Source of the DNA: Granulicella cerasi | GTDB taxonomy: Bacteria > Acidobacteriota > Terriglobia > Terriglobales > Acidobacteriaceae | DNA length: 64,000 nucleotides | Assembly (NCBI RefSeq): GCF_025685575.1 | Contig: NZ_JAGSYD010000003.1 | Span: forward strand, 682,001 to 746,000 | Reading direction: 5' to 3' | Shown here: piece by piece, positions 27,027 to 34,510 of the stretch | Layout of the letters: each line of letters starts with the position of its first letter | Position numbering within the stretch: the first letter of the stretch is position 1 | Notes under the pieces: generated by a model | Databases searched by the model: none | What the model saw: only the letters and a program-made list of their open reading frames with translations | Told to the model about the DNA's origin: nothing | Position numbers and translations under genes: made by a program

Positions 27027-28386
27027 TCAGCCCTCTCATGTTGCGAATCGTGGAATGCGAGCCAGAACGTAAGCCGAGGGAAACCGGCGTGCCATCAGCC
27101 GCCATCATGGCGAGAGACAACGCCCAGAACTCGTCAGCGTGCCCCGCATCGCTACGCTCTGCGTCGAAGCGGAAGTGTCCAGCAGCGGTGGGAATACGAC
27201 GGATCGCGTGTACTGCCGATCGCAGGCCGCGATCATCGGGTGTGCGCACCTTGCGATCTTCGAAGAAGCGGCGTGCACGAACAGCCAGGTCTTCCTTCAC
27301 TGCGGTCGTGAACGTTACAGGCTCAACGCGCGATCCAAACTTCTCCTGCAGCTCCTCGGCGAGCTGCATACCGATGCCGGTGTTGTCCTGGCAAAGCCTG
27401 CGGATCGGAAGTGTCCGCATCAGCCCCTCGATCACTGCACGCTGCTCGGAGAACTTTTTCCCGCGCATACGGATGATGCAACGTACCCAGTACACGTCCC
27501 CAATCTTCTCCAGGAGAACGATCGCAGTCAGATCCTTCTTGCGGCCAATGTCTACGCCCAGGTAAAGATCGCCCTTCGCTGCAAAGCCTAGGGGCAACTC
27601 TGTAGTTGCATAGATAGACTCGGCAGCCTGGATGAGTTCCCACGGAATGTAGCTAGTCGCATCAGAGATGAACTTGCAGCAGTATTCCTGATCCCAGATG
27701 TCTTCATCGGGACAGCCGTCGCGAAGCATCTTGATATATGCCTCGTCATCCATGCCGACACTGTGAGCGAGGCCATCCCGCACGGCGCGAAAGATGTCGG
27801 TCGTATGCACGGAGAAGCTGCTCTTCTTCGTGGCGAGATCGTAGAACATACCCGACTCGCCGAAGGGTGTCGAGCCAATGTGAATACCGTATCCTCGCGT
27901 GATCGAGGGATACATCGCTGCGTAAATCTTCTTCGCATCCTTGTGGAAGGCGAACTCATCGAGCATGACATTGCCCGAGTAGCCGCGTGCGGTATCTGGA
28001 TTCGCGGGCAGGAAGATCATGCGTGCGCCGGTATGCGGCACGGTGATGACGGTCTGCGTGATCTCCACGCCATCGACAAGGCCATAACGCTCGTCGACCA
28101 AAGTAGTATTCCTCGCAGCAAGCTCGATCTCGCGCATGGCGTCGAGATGATCTTTGGCCTTGCGCGCGAGTTCCAAGCTCTGACGCTGACCTGCAGAGAG
28201 GAAGATCCAGAGCGTCTTGCGGCTGAGGCAGTCTAGCGTTGGGCCGAGCGTGCCAGTAAAGGAATACCCGATCTGTCGCGCCTTCACCCACAGCTTTAGC
28301 GGGGCGGGGTCGTTGACCCAGTCCCGCTGATACTGCAGAAGCAATGCCTTCGGTAGTACCTCGAGTTCGTTAGGAGCCGACTCCAT
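27019..28386 (-). CDS. terminase large subunit (Mu gp28-like)
   Basis: A 455-residue packaging motor. The ATPase part has LKLWVKARQIGYSFT (variant Walker A), a Walker B VMLDEFAF and the following TPFGESGMFYD. The nuclease part has GVDIGRKKDLTAIVLLE and a terminal GHADEFWALSLAMMA with the metal-binding Asp. In Mu-like phages it cuts host DNA beyond the prophage end to fill heads. It overlaps the small-subunit gene by 17 bases. Confidence 0.88.
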   Translation of the reverse strand: MESAPNELEVLPKALLLQYQRDWVNDPAPLKLWVKARQIGYSFTGTLGPTLDCLSRKTLWIFLSAGQRQSLELARKAKDHLDAMREIELAARNTTLVDERYGLVDGVEITQTVITVPHTGARMIFLPANPDTARGYSGNVMLDEFAFHKDAKKIYAAMYPSITRGYGIHIGSTPFGESGMFYDLATKKSSFSVHTTDIFRAVRDGLAHSVGMDDEAYIKMLRDGCPDEDIWDQEYCCKFISDATSYIPWELIQAAESIYATTELPLGFAAKGDLYLGVDIGRKKDLTAIVLLEKIGDVYWVRCIIRMRGKKFSEQRAVIEGLMRTLPIRRLCQDNTGIGMQLAEELQEKFGSRVEPVTFTTAVKEDLAVRARRFFEDRKVRTPDDRGLRSAVHAIRRIPTAAGHFRFDAERSDAGHADEFWALSLAMMAADGTPVSLGLRSGSHSTIRNMRGLNG

Positions 28387-29047
28387 AAATCTCCTTCACA
28401 CGGTTCAGCACCTGCTCACGCGTCATCACAGGAGCATCGCCCTGCTTCTCCTCAGCGTCCTTCAGCAGCTGACCGGTCTTACGCTTGAACTCGTCGATCT
28501 TCATCTGCAGCGATTGCTCATCTACAGCAACACGACGCTCGAGAAGCTTTGCAGCTTTGGCCTTGATCTGCACCTGGGCGAGATCGAGCATGGACTTCGC
28601 GATTCGCTCGCGGCCCTTCGTGGTCATGTCTTCGCCTAGAACACTGAAGAGAGTGTCACGAATCGCGTTGATCGTCGCTTCGTCGCCATCATCCACTGCA
28701 GCCTTGGCAAACGATGCTGCGAGCACACGCGCTTGCTCTGACGCTTGCAACGTTTGCTCTTGCACCTGAGCGATGCGGATGTCATACCAACGGTGCAGGT
28801 TCGACTTCGGGATGCGCTTGTGCGGGAAAGCCTGCAGAGCATCTGCGCTCTGCTTCGTCCATTGCACGAAGCCAAGCTTGCCCTTGCCGCACGGCTCGGC
28901 CGAGAAGCGCTCGATTTCCTCCCACGTCTTTCCGTCACGATTGCGAAGACCGAGAATAGCCTCGTGAACATCTGGGGTGAGTCGATCAATGGACAGCGGC
29001 TGTCGCGTCTTGCGTGTATCGCCAGTCTTGGGATGAGACTTCGCCAT
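28370..29047 (-). CDS. terminase small subunit-like protein (Mu gp27, DUF3486)
   Basis: A 225-residue protein. The N-terminal RLTPDVHEAILGLRNRDGKT is an HTH-like segment that fits DNA recognition, and the central part (QTLQASEQARVLAASFAKAA) and C-terminal coiled coil fit the DUF3486 family. It lies directly before the large terminase gene, as in Mu. Confidence 0.8.
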   Translation of the reverse strand: MAKSHPKTGDTRKTRQPLSIDRLTPDVHEAILGLRNRDGKTWEEIERFSAEPCGKGKLGFVQWTKQSADALQAFPHKRIPKSNLHRWYDIRIAQVQEQTLQASEQARVLAASFAKAAVDDGDEATINAIRDTLFSVLGEDMTTKGRERIAKSMLDLAQVQIKAKAAKLLERRVAVDEQSLQMKIDEFKRKTGQLLKDAEEKQGDAPVMTREQVLNRVKEIYGVGS

Positions 29048-29049
29048 CG

Positions 29050-29366
29050 CTAGACCTCCACAGCGCGGTCTTCGATCGTGCCTTCCAGCACATCGCGACC
29101 ACGCGGGCAGAGTTCGATCAGACTGATCGCGACTTCGCCAGTGCGTGGGTCTTTGCGCTGCTGAAAGTCAACATAGCGCGTCCCTTCAAGTCCTGAAGGA
29201 TCGTCACGAGCTCGTTCTGGCTGCAATCGAAGCTGAGGCCACGCACGAGCGCGCTCCACAGTGCGATGGAGTCGAAGCGGCTCTTCTGCTGATCGTGATT
29301 GGTGCAAAGCAGCATCAACACGACGCGACGGAGTCGCTTGTTCTTAGCTGCGATATCAAAGCTCAC
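29050..29366 (-). pseudogene. frameshifted winged-helix phage protein (Mu gp26/VpaChn25_0724-like)
   Basis: Two overlapping minus-strand frames each hold half of one recognisable protein. The first (from ATG 29366) gives KRLRRVVLMLLCTNHDQQKS up to ILQDLKGR; the second supplies RYVDFQQRKDPRTGEVAISL and ends IELCPRGRDVLEGTIEDRAV. They join near 29190 by a minus-1 step, as though one base were lost in GGACGCGCTAT. The family is a small winged helix found just before DUF3486 in Mu-like phages. I see no canonical slippery heptamer, so a mutation or a sequencing error is likelier than programmed frameshifting. Confidence 0.7.
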
Positions 29367-29842
29367 TGCGATGTCTCCTTCTTCCGGGTGCTCACCATGC
29401 CGAGCAGGTCATCCATCTTCGCGTGCAATCCGCGCTGGTCTTCAGACAAACGCTCGATACCTTGGGACGTGTACGAGGTCAGCGTCTGCAACTCCTGCAG
29501 TTGACGATCGTCCTTATCCGCGATGTGACCGAGGGCGACTGATGTCTGCTCCATCGCAATCACGCCGCGCTGTGCCACCTTCAGAAGCGCCTTCGTGATG
29601 TCGTAAATGACGTAGATAGCGAAGAGCGTGACGATCGCCCAAGGCCCCCACGACCGCAGCAATGGGAATGCGTCCTTGGGGTTGTCGCGGAGGAGACGGA
29701 AAGCGCCGTAGACCACCGATGCTCCAACCGAGAAGCCGCCGCCAAGCGCCAGGCGCTTGACCAGCTCGACGGCCATAGGCGCACGCAGCGTGGCCTCCTG
29801 TACTTCCTCCTGCTCGGTAGCTGCAAAGATGGAGCGGATCAA
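29363..29842 (-). CDS. membrane-anchored phage protein (DUF2730/Mu gp25 position)
   Basis: A 159-residue protein with a membrane segment (GPWAIVTLFAIYVIYDITKA) preceded by a second weaker hydrophobic stretch. A long C-terminal helical tail (EQTSVALGHIADKDDRQLQE) is probably a coiled coil. In Mu-like phages a TM/coiled-coil protein of this kind sits just before the gp26-gp27 pair. It starts at TTG 29842, overlapping the upstream stop, with GAGAGG and GAAGGG upstream. A lysis role is possible but unproven. Confidence 0.5.
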   Translation of the reverse strand: MIRSIFAATEQEEVQEATLRAPMAVELVKRLALGGGFSVGASVVYGAFRLLRDNPKDAFPLLRSWGPWAIVTLFAIYVIYDITKALLKVAQRGVIAMEQTSVALGHIADKDDRQLQELQTLTSYTSQGIERLSEDQRGLHAKMDDLLGMVSTRKKETSQ

Positions 29843-30159
29843 CCCTTCACCTCTCGCACCACGGCTGCAGCTTCCCCGACGACAACAACGCTGTCCTGGC
29901 GAAGCGCAGGAGCATCGTGTCGCTCATAGTCCTCACCAGCCTTTGCCAGGCTCAGGAAGAGCGCGAGCACGGCATTCTGGTGCTGCTTCAAGGCGTCAGC
30001 GATCGAGAGGCCGAGCAACCCCAAGCCGAAGATGAGGATGTCCACTGCCGTCTGCGCCGAGACCTGGTGCACAAAGACCAGGTAGGCGGCGACGAGGCAC
30101 ATGAGCGCCGCCACCAGATAAACCTTCTTTGAAGCCCACATCGTTTTCACTGCTCCCAT
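29839..30159 (-). CDS. holin-like small membrane protein
   Basis: A 106-residue protein with two membrane segments (VYLVAALMCLVAAYLVFVHQ and AVDILIFGLGLLGLSIADAL) and a short cytosolic tail, the size and shape of a class II holin. The ATG at 30159 follows AAGGGAG at six bases; a longer frame exists but lacks a ribosome site. It lies three genes from the exported late protein and in the same operon as the endolysin. Confidence 0.55.
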   Translation of the reverse strand: MGAVKTMWASKKVYLVAALMCLVAAYLVFVHQVSAQTAVDILIFGLGLLGLSIADALKQHQNAVLALFLSLAKAGEDYERHDAPALRQDSVVVVGEAAAVVREVKG

Positions 30160-30200
30160 CCGCTTCTCCCTTGCCTCGCCATCGCGAGAAAAAATACTCA

Positions 30201-30458
30201 TCACGCGTGCCGCGTATTTAGTTGGGCTACGGCAGCCTTCCCGCGCCGTCTGGCCGCTTGGACGGCCCCATGCCCGATATGCCATTTCTGGCAAAAGTCG
30301 CACTCGTAAGGTGCGTTCCCGTCGCCGGATCTTGTGACCCCCTGGCGAATGCGAAACCCTAGCACCGCATAGGCTGCGGACTCGGTCTCGTGGGGCTCCT
30401 TCCCGGCACAGCCACGCTCGAACTCATGCTCGATCCGCGATACTGTCCGGTCATCCAT
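30201..30458 (-). CDS. small phage protein with a CxxC-His zinc motif
   Basis: An 85-residue protein whose middle has YECDFCQKWHIGHGAVQAAR, a likely CCHH-type zinc site. GAGGAG lies seven bases before the ATG at 30458. It is one base after the stop of the preceding zinc-finger gene. Function unknown. Confidence 0.55.
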   Translation of the reverse strand: MDDRTVSRIEHEFERGCAGKEPHETESAAYAVLGFRIRQGVTRSGDGNAPYECDFCQKWHIGHGAVQAARRRGKAAVAQLNTRHA

Positions 30459-30459
30459 C

Positions 30460-30672
30460 TCAGAGCTCCTCGTCAACCACCTTCGCCACCGCTGCCGCCA
30501 ACCGATCGCCGCGCACAAGATCTTCGGGCGAACCTTCTACCGCATCCACAAACTGCGCCGTACTCTCTCGCGCTGAATGGAATCGCTCATGCACCGCGAC
30601 GACACCCCAATCGCACTCAACACCCGGCTGACTGGCACAGTCTCCGCAAGCGACGGAGAGTGGGTCACGCAT
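30460..30672 (-). CDS. small phage zinc-finger protein
   Basis: A 70-residue protein with VACGDCASQPGVECDWG followed by VHERFHSAR. This resembles the short phage zinc-finger domain of the type C-x2-C-x3-PG-x2-C ... H-x2-RF-x3-R found in many actinobacterial and other phage genes. It starts at the last base of the preceding stop (TGATG), a coupling arrangement. The longer open frame upstream is a shadow. Confidence 0.6.
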   Translation of the reverse strand: MRDPLSVACGDCASQPGVECDWGVVAVHERFHSARESTAQFVDAVEGSPEDLVRGDRLAAAVAKVVDEEL

Positions 30673-30833
30673 CACTGGTTCTCTCTGCCGCGCGTCATCA
30701 AAACTCCGGCCAGCACCGGGGCCGCCACCGTGAGCGCGAGCAACTTGAACGCTGGGTGAATCCCGTCGTCGCTGCGTTTCGCTGCGTCCTTGTAGAGCTG
30801 CCCGATCTCGGGGAACGGATTCGTAAGTTTCAT
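30672..30833 (-). CDS. very small membrane protein of the late operon
   Basis: 53 residues with one hydrophobic segment (FKLLALTVAAPVLAGVLM) and a charged end (TRGRENQ). Translation is coupled to the following zinc-finger gene by TGATG. The start at 30833 has only a weak ribosome site; an extended frame back to 30962 is possible. It could be an accessory holin or antiholin, a guess from size and place only. Confidence 0.45.
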   Translation of the reverse strand: MKLTNPFPEIGQLYKDAAKRSDDGIHPAFKLLALTVAAPVLAGVLMTRGRENQ

Positions 30834-31010
30834 CGTCAGATCCCAGATACTTCGGCGGGTCACCGCTCCCGCCTTGTTGCTGCTTCCATATCGAGCGGCA
30901 TTTACACCGATGTGAGTTGGCCCGTTGAGTGCGTACCACCTTGCGGCGATGAACGCTCGCACTCGCAGGGCTCTCAGCCCACCGCTCTCTCGCGTTGTAA
31001 GAATCTTGGT

Positions 31011-31541
31011 TTAGTAGGTACCGAGGGCGAACTGCACGCCCACGATCACCTGAACGCCGGAGCCATCCGAAACGCTCGACTTCATGCCTCGACCTTCCGG
31101 CATCAGGTAAAGCTTCGAACCATCCTTCAGCGTCTTGATCGGAATCATGACTGCGCCGCCAAACGTCGCATTCCAACCGGTGTTGGTCGACGTGTAGGTA
31201 AGACCTGCAGACGTTGTGCCGAATACGTCATACCCTGCAATCGTCGTGAGCTTCTGCGCCACGCCCGCACCGATGTTCGTGGTGATCTTGAACGGCTTCA
31301 CCGAGGTGGGCAGCGCATCGTAGATCGTCACGCCGTAGGTGCTCGTGTTCGGGATCTTGATGGCGACCATCGCCGTGCCTGCGAAAGCAGGCGAGGCACC
31401 GGGGCTATACGAGCCGCCGACCGCATAGAGTTTCGCCACATCCTGCGAAGCGGGCTGCACGTTGTCCTGCGCCATTGCCGAGACTGCACCAGCCAGAGCC
31501 GTCACGCCACACGCGAGCAAGCCCATCAACGTCTTCTTCAT
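31011..31541 (-). CDS. exported phage protein, beta-rich
   Basis: A 176-residue protein with a clean Sec signal peptide (KKTLMGLLACGVTALAGAVS, then AMA-Q). The mature part is Gly/Thr/Ser-rich with alternating hydrophobic residues (GVAQKLTTIAGYDVFGTTSA, AVMIPIKTLKDGSKLYLMPE) and ends in FALGTY, an aromatic end like that of outer-membrane barrels. The family is not recognised. It lies between the endolysin and holin-like genes, so a part in outer-envelope disruption is possible. ATG 31541 fits AAGGAG better than ATG 31547. Confidence 0.55.
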   Translation of the reverse strand: MKKTLMGLLACGVTALAGAVSAMAQDNVQPASQDVAKLYAVGGSYSPGASPAFAGTAMVAIKIPNTSTYGVTIYDALPTSVKPFKITTNIGAGVAQKLTTIAGYDVFGTTSAGLTYTSTNTGWNATFGGAVMIPIKTLKDGSKLYLMPEGRGMKSSVSDGSGVQVIVGVQFALGTY

Positions 31542-31562
31542 CGTCATTTCTCCTTGCTGCGC

Positions 31563-32063
31563 TTACGCAGCTGTTGAGGCCGCAGCCGTTGCAGGCGGCA
31601 CGTCATACTGCGTGAGGTTGTACCGGCGAATCAGCTCCTGCAGACTCTCGGCGTAGTCGGGATTCGTGGAGTAGCCTGCCGCCTCGAGCGCTGTCGCAAA
31701 CGCTGCGGGTGTCTTGGCCTTCATCGCTGCGGCGTAACGCTGCGTGGACGAGAGAAGCTTCGCGTGATCGGTGAATGCTTCATCGGCAGAGGCATAGCTT
31801 GCGAAGGCAGCTTTCACCAACGTGCGCTTACCAGCAATGAACTCGTATGTCGGAAACTCTTCATACGTCGCAGGCGTACTGCGCTGCGTCCACTTCACGC
31901 CGAAGTAGTTGTGGCATGAGGTCGCCAGTTTCGACAGACCCCACGCACTTTCGAGAATCCACTGCGCAAGCGTCACAGAGGCGAAGACGCCATACTTGCG
32001 CGCGCAGTCGACAGCGGCGGGAACAACAGACTGCAGGTTCGCGAGTTGCTGTGCTGATGCCAT
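31563..32063 (-). CDS. phage endolysin, N-acetylglucosaminidase (FlgJ-type)
   Basis: A 166-residue lysozyme-like glucosaminidase that would cut peptidoglycan glycan strands at lysis. TLAQWILESAWGLSKL contains the expected catalytic Glu, followed by CHNYFGVKW and later FASYASADEAFTDHAKLL and the AAGYSTNPDYAESL motif, all typical of the FlgJ/glucosaminidase domain. There is no signal peptide, so it needs a holin. It is the first gene of the late operon, as lys is in Mu. Confidence 0.88.
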   Translation of the reverse strand: MASAQQLANLQSVVPAAVDCARKYGVFASVTLAQWILESAWGLSKLATSCHNYFGVKWTQRSTPATYEEFPTYEFIAGKRTLVKAAFASYASADEAFTDHAKLLSSTQRYAAAMKAKTPAAFATALEAAGYSTNPDYAESLQELIRRYNLTQYDVPPATAAASTAA

Positions 32064-32275
32064 CGTGTGCGCTCCTCTCTTGAGTTAGGGCGGGGCCGCG
32101 CGTGCGACACGCGACCACCGTGGCCCCCTATTTCGGGCATTCAATCCGCAATCATCGCGGCGATGAATTGCGGTGCCATCTCCAACCCTTGGGCTGTTGA
32201 GAGAAGAGTAGCCAGCACTGTTGCTATATCTGCGGCACGTTGTCGTGCTGCATCTTCGTGTCACACGACACAAAC
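32064..32275 (-). promoter_or_regulatory. non-coding leader before the late operon, probable late promoter region
   Basis: A 212-bp gap between the dam terminator and the endolysin gene. Read on the minus strand, it contains a TATAGC hexamer without a good -35, and near the endolysin a long stem (GGGGCC/GGCCCC with an inner CGCG/CGCG). Because a terminator lies just upstream, late transcription must begin here. The poor -35 fits an activator-dependent promoter, as for Mu late promoters (inference). Confidence 0.45.
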
Positions 32276-32303
32276 AAAAACGCCCAGGTCAAAGACCTGG
32301 GCG
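32276..32303 (-). terminator. intrinsic terminator after the methylase gene
   Basis: A perfect 10-bp stem CGCCCAGGTC/GACCTGGGCG with a three-base loop, followed on the minus strand by TTTTTG TTTG. It lies 22 bases past the dam stop and is the strongest terminator in the prophage. Confidence 0.9.
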
Positions 32304-32324
32304 ATAGCATTGAGCGGTTTTAGA

Positions 32325-33104
32325 CTACGCAGCGAGAGGATAGTTCGCGAGTAGCAATTCGGGTGCATCCTTGGCACGGTGTCCCCCACCAAGCGAGTAG
32401 CGCATCGCAGCGCTACGCATCTGGAGTCCGTGTTGTTTGGCAAGGTTGCGGATCTCCGCGTGATCGTCAAAGCTCACGAGCGCGCGCCCTTTGAGCTGTG
32501 CGATCGTGGAAAACAATGCAGAGCGCTGCTCTACAGTCAGCGCCTCATACCTCCCATTGCTACCGAAGTCCACATAAGGCGGGTCGAGATAAAACAAGGT
32601 GTCGCGAGAATCGAATCGCTGCAGTATCTCGATGAAGTCGCGCTGCTCGATCTGCACCGAGGCAAGACGCTCGGCTACGCGCTGCAGAGTGATGCGAATA
32701 CTCGCTAGTGATCGCAGCTGCTTGCCGCCGATCTTGTTGCTGGCAAAGTGCTCACCCTTGGCACTGAAGCTGTACCAGGTCAGATAGGCAAAGCGGAGAG
32801 CGCGATCGATCTCACAGGATGGTGGTGCAGCTTCGCGCAGCTCACGGAAGCGGCCAGAATGGATGCACTCAGCCTCCAAGCGTTCGGCCAGTTCGCACCC
32901 CGCGTGCTTCACCACGCGGAAGAAGTTCGTTACGTCGCCATTGAGATCGTTGATGACCTCGCGTCGACTAGGCTCCTTGGCGAAAAGGAGCTTGGCCGAG
33001 CCCGCGAACACCTCGCAATAGAGCGAGTGGTCGCTAGGCAGCAGTTTGAGCAATGTAGGCACGAGGGCTCGTTTTCCACCCGGCCATGCGAAAGCAGCAT
33101 TCAT
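32325..33104 (-). CDS. Dam-family adenine-N6 DNA methyltransferase
   Basis: A 259-residue D12-class methylase. AFAWPGGKRAL is the SAM-binding FxGxK-type motif, YCEVFAGSAKLLFAKEPSRR follows as in Dam, and TLFYLDPPYVDF holds the catalytic DPPY. It would methylate adenine in a short site (GATC is common for the family; not shown here), protecting phage DNA or altering regulation. The gene is enclosed by terminators on both sides (33231 and 32276), so it is its own transcription unit. The ATG at 33104 begins the conserved region; TTG 33140 is an alternative. Confidence 0.85.
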   Translation of the reverse strand: MNAAFAWPGGKRALVPTLLKLLPSDHSLYCEVFAGSAKLLFAKEPSRREVINDLNGDVTNFFRVVKHAGCELAERLEAECIHSGRFRELREAAPPSCEIDRALRFAYLTWYSFSAKGEHFASNKIGGKQLRSLASIRITLQRVAERLASVQIEQRDFIEILQRFDSRDTLFYLDPPYVDFGSNGRYEALTVEQRSALFSTIAQLKGRALVSFDDHAEIRNLAKQHGLQMRSAAMRYSLGGGHRAKDAPELLLANYPLAA

Positions 33105-33170
33105 CCTCGCGATCTTCGCTCGATGTTCGCCCTTAGTCAAATAGCGAGACTTATCAGCAACTTGGGCACC

Positions 33171-33179
33171 TTATCCACA
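33171..33179 (+). promoter_or_regulatory. DnaA box TTATCCACA
   Basis: A perfect match to the strong DnaA box, standing alone in the region upstream of dam. A single 9-mer can occur by chance. Confidence 0.4.
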
Positions 33180-33230
33180 TGCCGCTTATGCTCTGATTGA
33201 CTTGGCGGGGTAGTATCCCGCGCATACGAC

Positions 33231-33261
33231 AAAAAGTCACCCCAGGAGGACTCTGGGGTGA
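33231..33261 (-). terminator. intrinsic terminator upstream of dam
   Basis: A perfect 9-bp stem TCACCCCAG/CTGGGGTGA with loop of seven bases, followed on the minus strand by CTTTTTG. It would stop transcripts arriving from the repressor side. Confidence 0.85.
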
Positions 33262-33356
33262 GTGACTGAACTATGAACAATACGGAACGCTGTAAGCAGT
33301 GCCGGAGTTTGGCTGGGCAATCTGGTTTTTGGATCTTCCTCACCGAACTCGTGCGG

Positions 33357-33383
33357 CTGGTACACGTGCTTATCGTGCACCAG
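33357..33383. ncRNA. stem-loop, part of a candidate structured RNA
   Basis: CTGGTACACG/CGTGCACCAG, a 10-bp stem with one mismatch and loop TGCTTAT. TTTTAAT follows on the plus strand, so it might act as a weak plus-strand terminator. A second larger stem-loop (outer GTGT/ACAC, inner CGGGG/CCCCG) lies at 33397-33428. Whether an RNA is made is not known. Confidence 0.4.
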
Positions 33384-33585
33384 TTTTAATCAACCGTGTT
33401 CCTCGGGGTGACAGCCCCGGGGACACGTCAATCGTGAAGTAGAACTCAGACGCTTTTAGGCAATGGGTCACCCTCAAAACTCTCGGCACATTTAGAAGTA
33501 CCGTAACGCATCATGCGTGTCAAGAATTTCGTATTGTCCCACCTGACATGTCACGAGCGACAAATTGCTCTGAGTTTAGGGCAGC

Positions 33586-34074
33586 CTAGCGCACACGATT
33601 CCTGAGGGCCGCGACATCACGAGGTCTGCAATCTGCGATCCTGCGTGTTGGATAGGCCGTATAGACGCCGACCTCCACACAGAACTCCCACATGTATGGA
33701 TCGCTGACGATTTCGTTGGCCAGATAAGTTTCTGCTTCGGTGTGCGAGGATTCGCGCAGCACAGCTTTTGCTCGCTCCGCATCCCCCTTGAGCTGACGAT
33801 AAGCGATCACATCACGGCCAGCAGCTCTCTGCTCGGCATCGACAATGTCGAGGTAGCTGTTCGCTGCTTTCTTGAAGCCCTCGCTGACGTTAGCCTGCTG
33901 CTTCTCATTCGCAGCAATCTCCCTCGACCAGGAAGCTCCTTCGCTGTGGTGGAAATACCTTACGAAGATGAACGTGAGAACGGCACCGACGATCGCGAGT
34001 TGTATCCCGAAAAAGACCCAGCTGCTCTGACGCTTAGAAGGAGGCTTGTGCGACGTCTCGTTGTAAGGCAGCAT
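33586..34074 (-). CDS. single-pass membrane protein downstream of the repressor
   Basis: A 162-residue protein with a short cytosolic N-terminus, one membrane helix (SWVFFGIQLAIVGAVLTFIF) and an external or periplasmic helical domain (KQQANVSEGFKKAANSYLDI, then KAVLRESSHTEAETYLANEI). The family is not recognised. The frame is open up to TTG 34131 and neither start has a clear ribosome site. It follows the repressor on the same strand, with a terminator after the region, so it is likely to be made in the lysogen; superinfection exclusion is one possibility. Confidence 0.5.
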   Translation of the reverse strand: MLPYNETSHKPPSKRQSSWVFFGIQLAIVGAVLTFIFVRYFHHSEGASWSREIAANEKQQANVSEGFKKAANSYLDIVDAEQRAAGRDVIAYRQLKGDAERAKAVLRESSHTEAETYLANEIVSDPYMWEFCVEVGVYTAYPTRRIADCRPRDVAALRNRVR

Positions 34075-34155
34075 CACGGTTTCGCCATATGATGAACTGC
34101 TGTTTGGCCGACCAAGCGAGAGGGAAACCAATGAAAATCGATCTTCAGCAATTGG

Positions 34156-34461
34156 TTAGCTCCGATCCATAAAAGCATGGCGACGGCGCATGTCGTTCGC
34201 GTAGGCGCTCGCCAGAAACGGTATTGGCGAAAGCGCAAAGAGCGAACATATCGCTGCAACGAAGAAGTTGAAACCGCCGTCGTACGAGCGTCCTAAAGAA
34301 GCGGAATACATACCCGCTAACAGAGCCATGAATAAGTAAGCGAAGATAGCGACGGACTGAAGCGCGGTTGCATGGCGCAAGGCCGCTTCCCGGAACTTGA
34401 GTTCCTCGCTTGTGATGCTCTTCTGTTCGGTCGGAAATGGTGGGACCGGAATTGTCGACAT
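34156..34461 (-). CDS. two-helix membrane protein downstream of the repressor
   Basis: A 101-residue protein with two membrane segments (SVAIFAYLFMALLAGMYSAS and FFVAAICSLFALSPIPFLAS) joined by a short polar loop, and a charged cytosolic C-terminus (NDMRRRHAFMDRS). The ATG at 34461 has AAAGGAGA five bases upstream. It begins 49 bases after the repressor stop. Unknown family; the size and the lysogeny-operon position fit small exclusion or immunity proteins. Confidence 0.55.
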   Translation of the reverse strand: MSTIPVPPFPTEQKSITSEELKFREAALRHATALQSVAIFAYLFMALLAGMYSASLGRSYDGGFNFFVAAICSLFALSPIPFLASAYANDMRRRHAFMDRS

Positions 34462-34510
34462 ACTGCTCTCCTTTGCTGTCTACTCCGTCACTTGCTGCTA
34501 ACGCTCGAGT

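Larger units (their letters stand above)
33105..33585. promoter_or_regulatory. non-coding control region between dam and the lysogeny genes
   Basis: About 480 bases without a credible gene. On the minus strand, in order: a TTGACA hexamer (33523-33518) with the palindrome ACGCAT-C-ATGCGT (33506-33518) abutting it; stem-loops at 33397-33428 and 33357-33383; an intrinsic terminator at 33231-33261; and a perfect DnaA box TTATCCACA at 33171. The dam promoter must lie in 33105-33230. The stretch between the TTGACA and the terminator could yield an RNA of about 250 nt. Confidence 0.55.

Noticed and set aside
30390..31577. Plus-strand frame of 395 residues across the lysis region
   Set aside because: Crosses several minus-strand genes that are coupled by overlaps and ribosome sites; no motif.
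33397..33428. Stem-loop considered as a riboswitch
   Set aside because: No known aptamer pattern seen and no gene directly controlled by it; kept only as part of the structured region.
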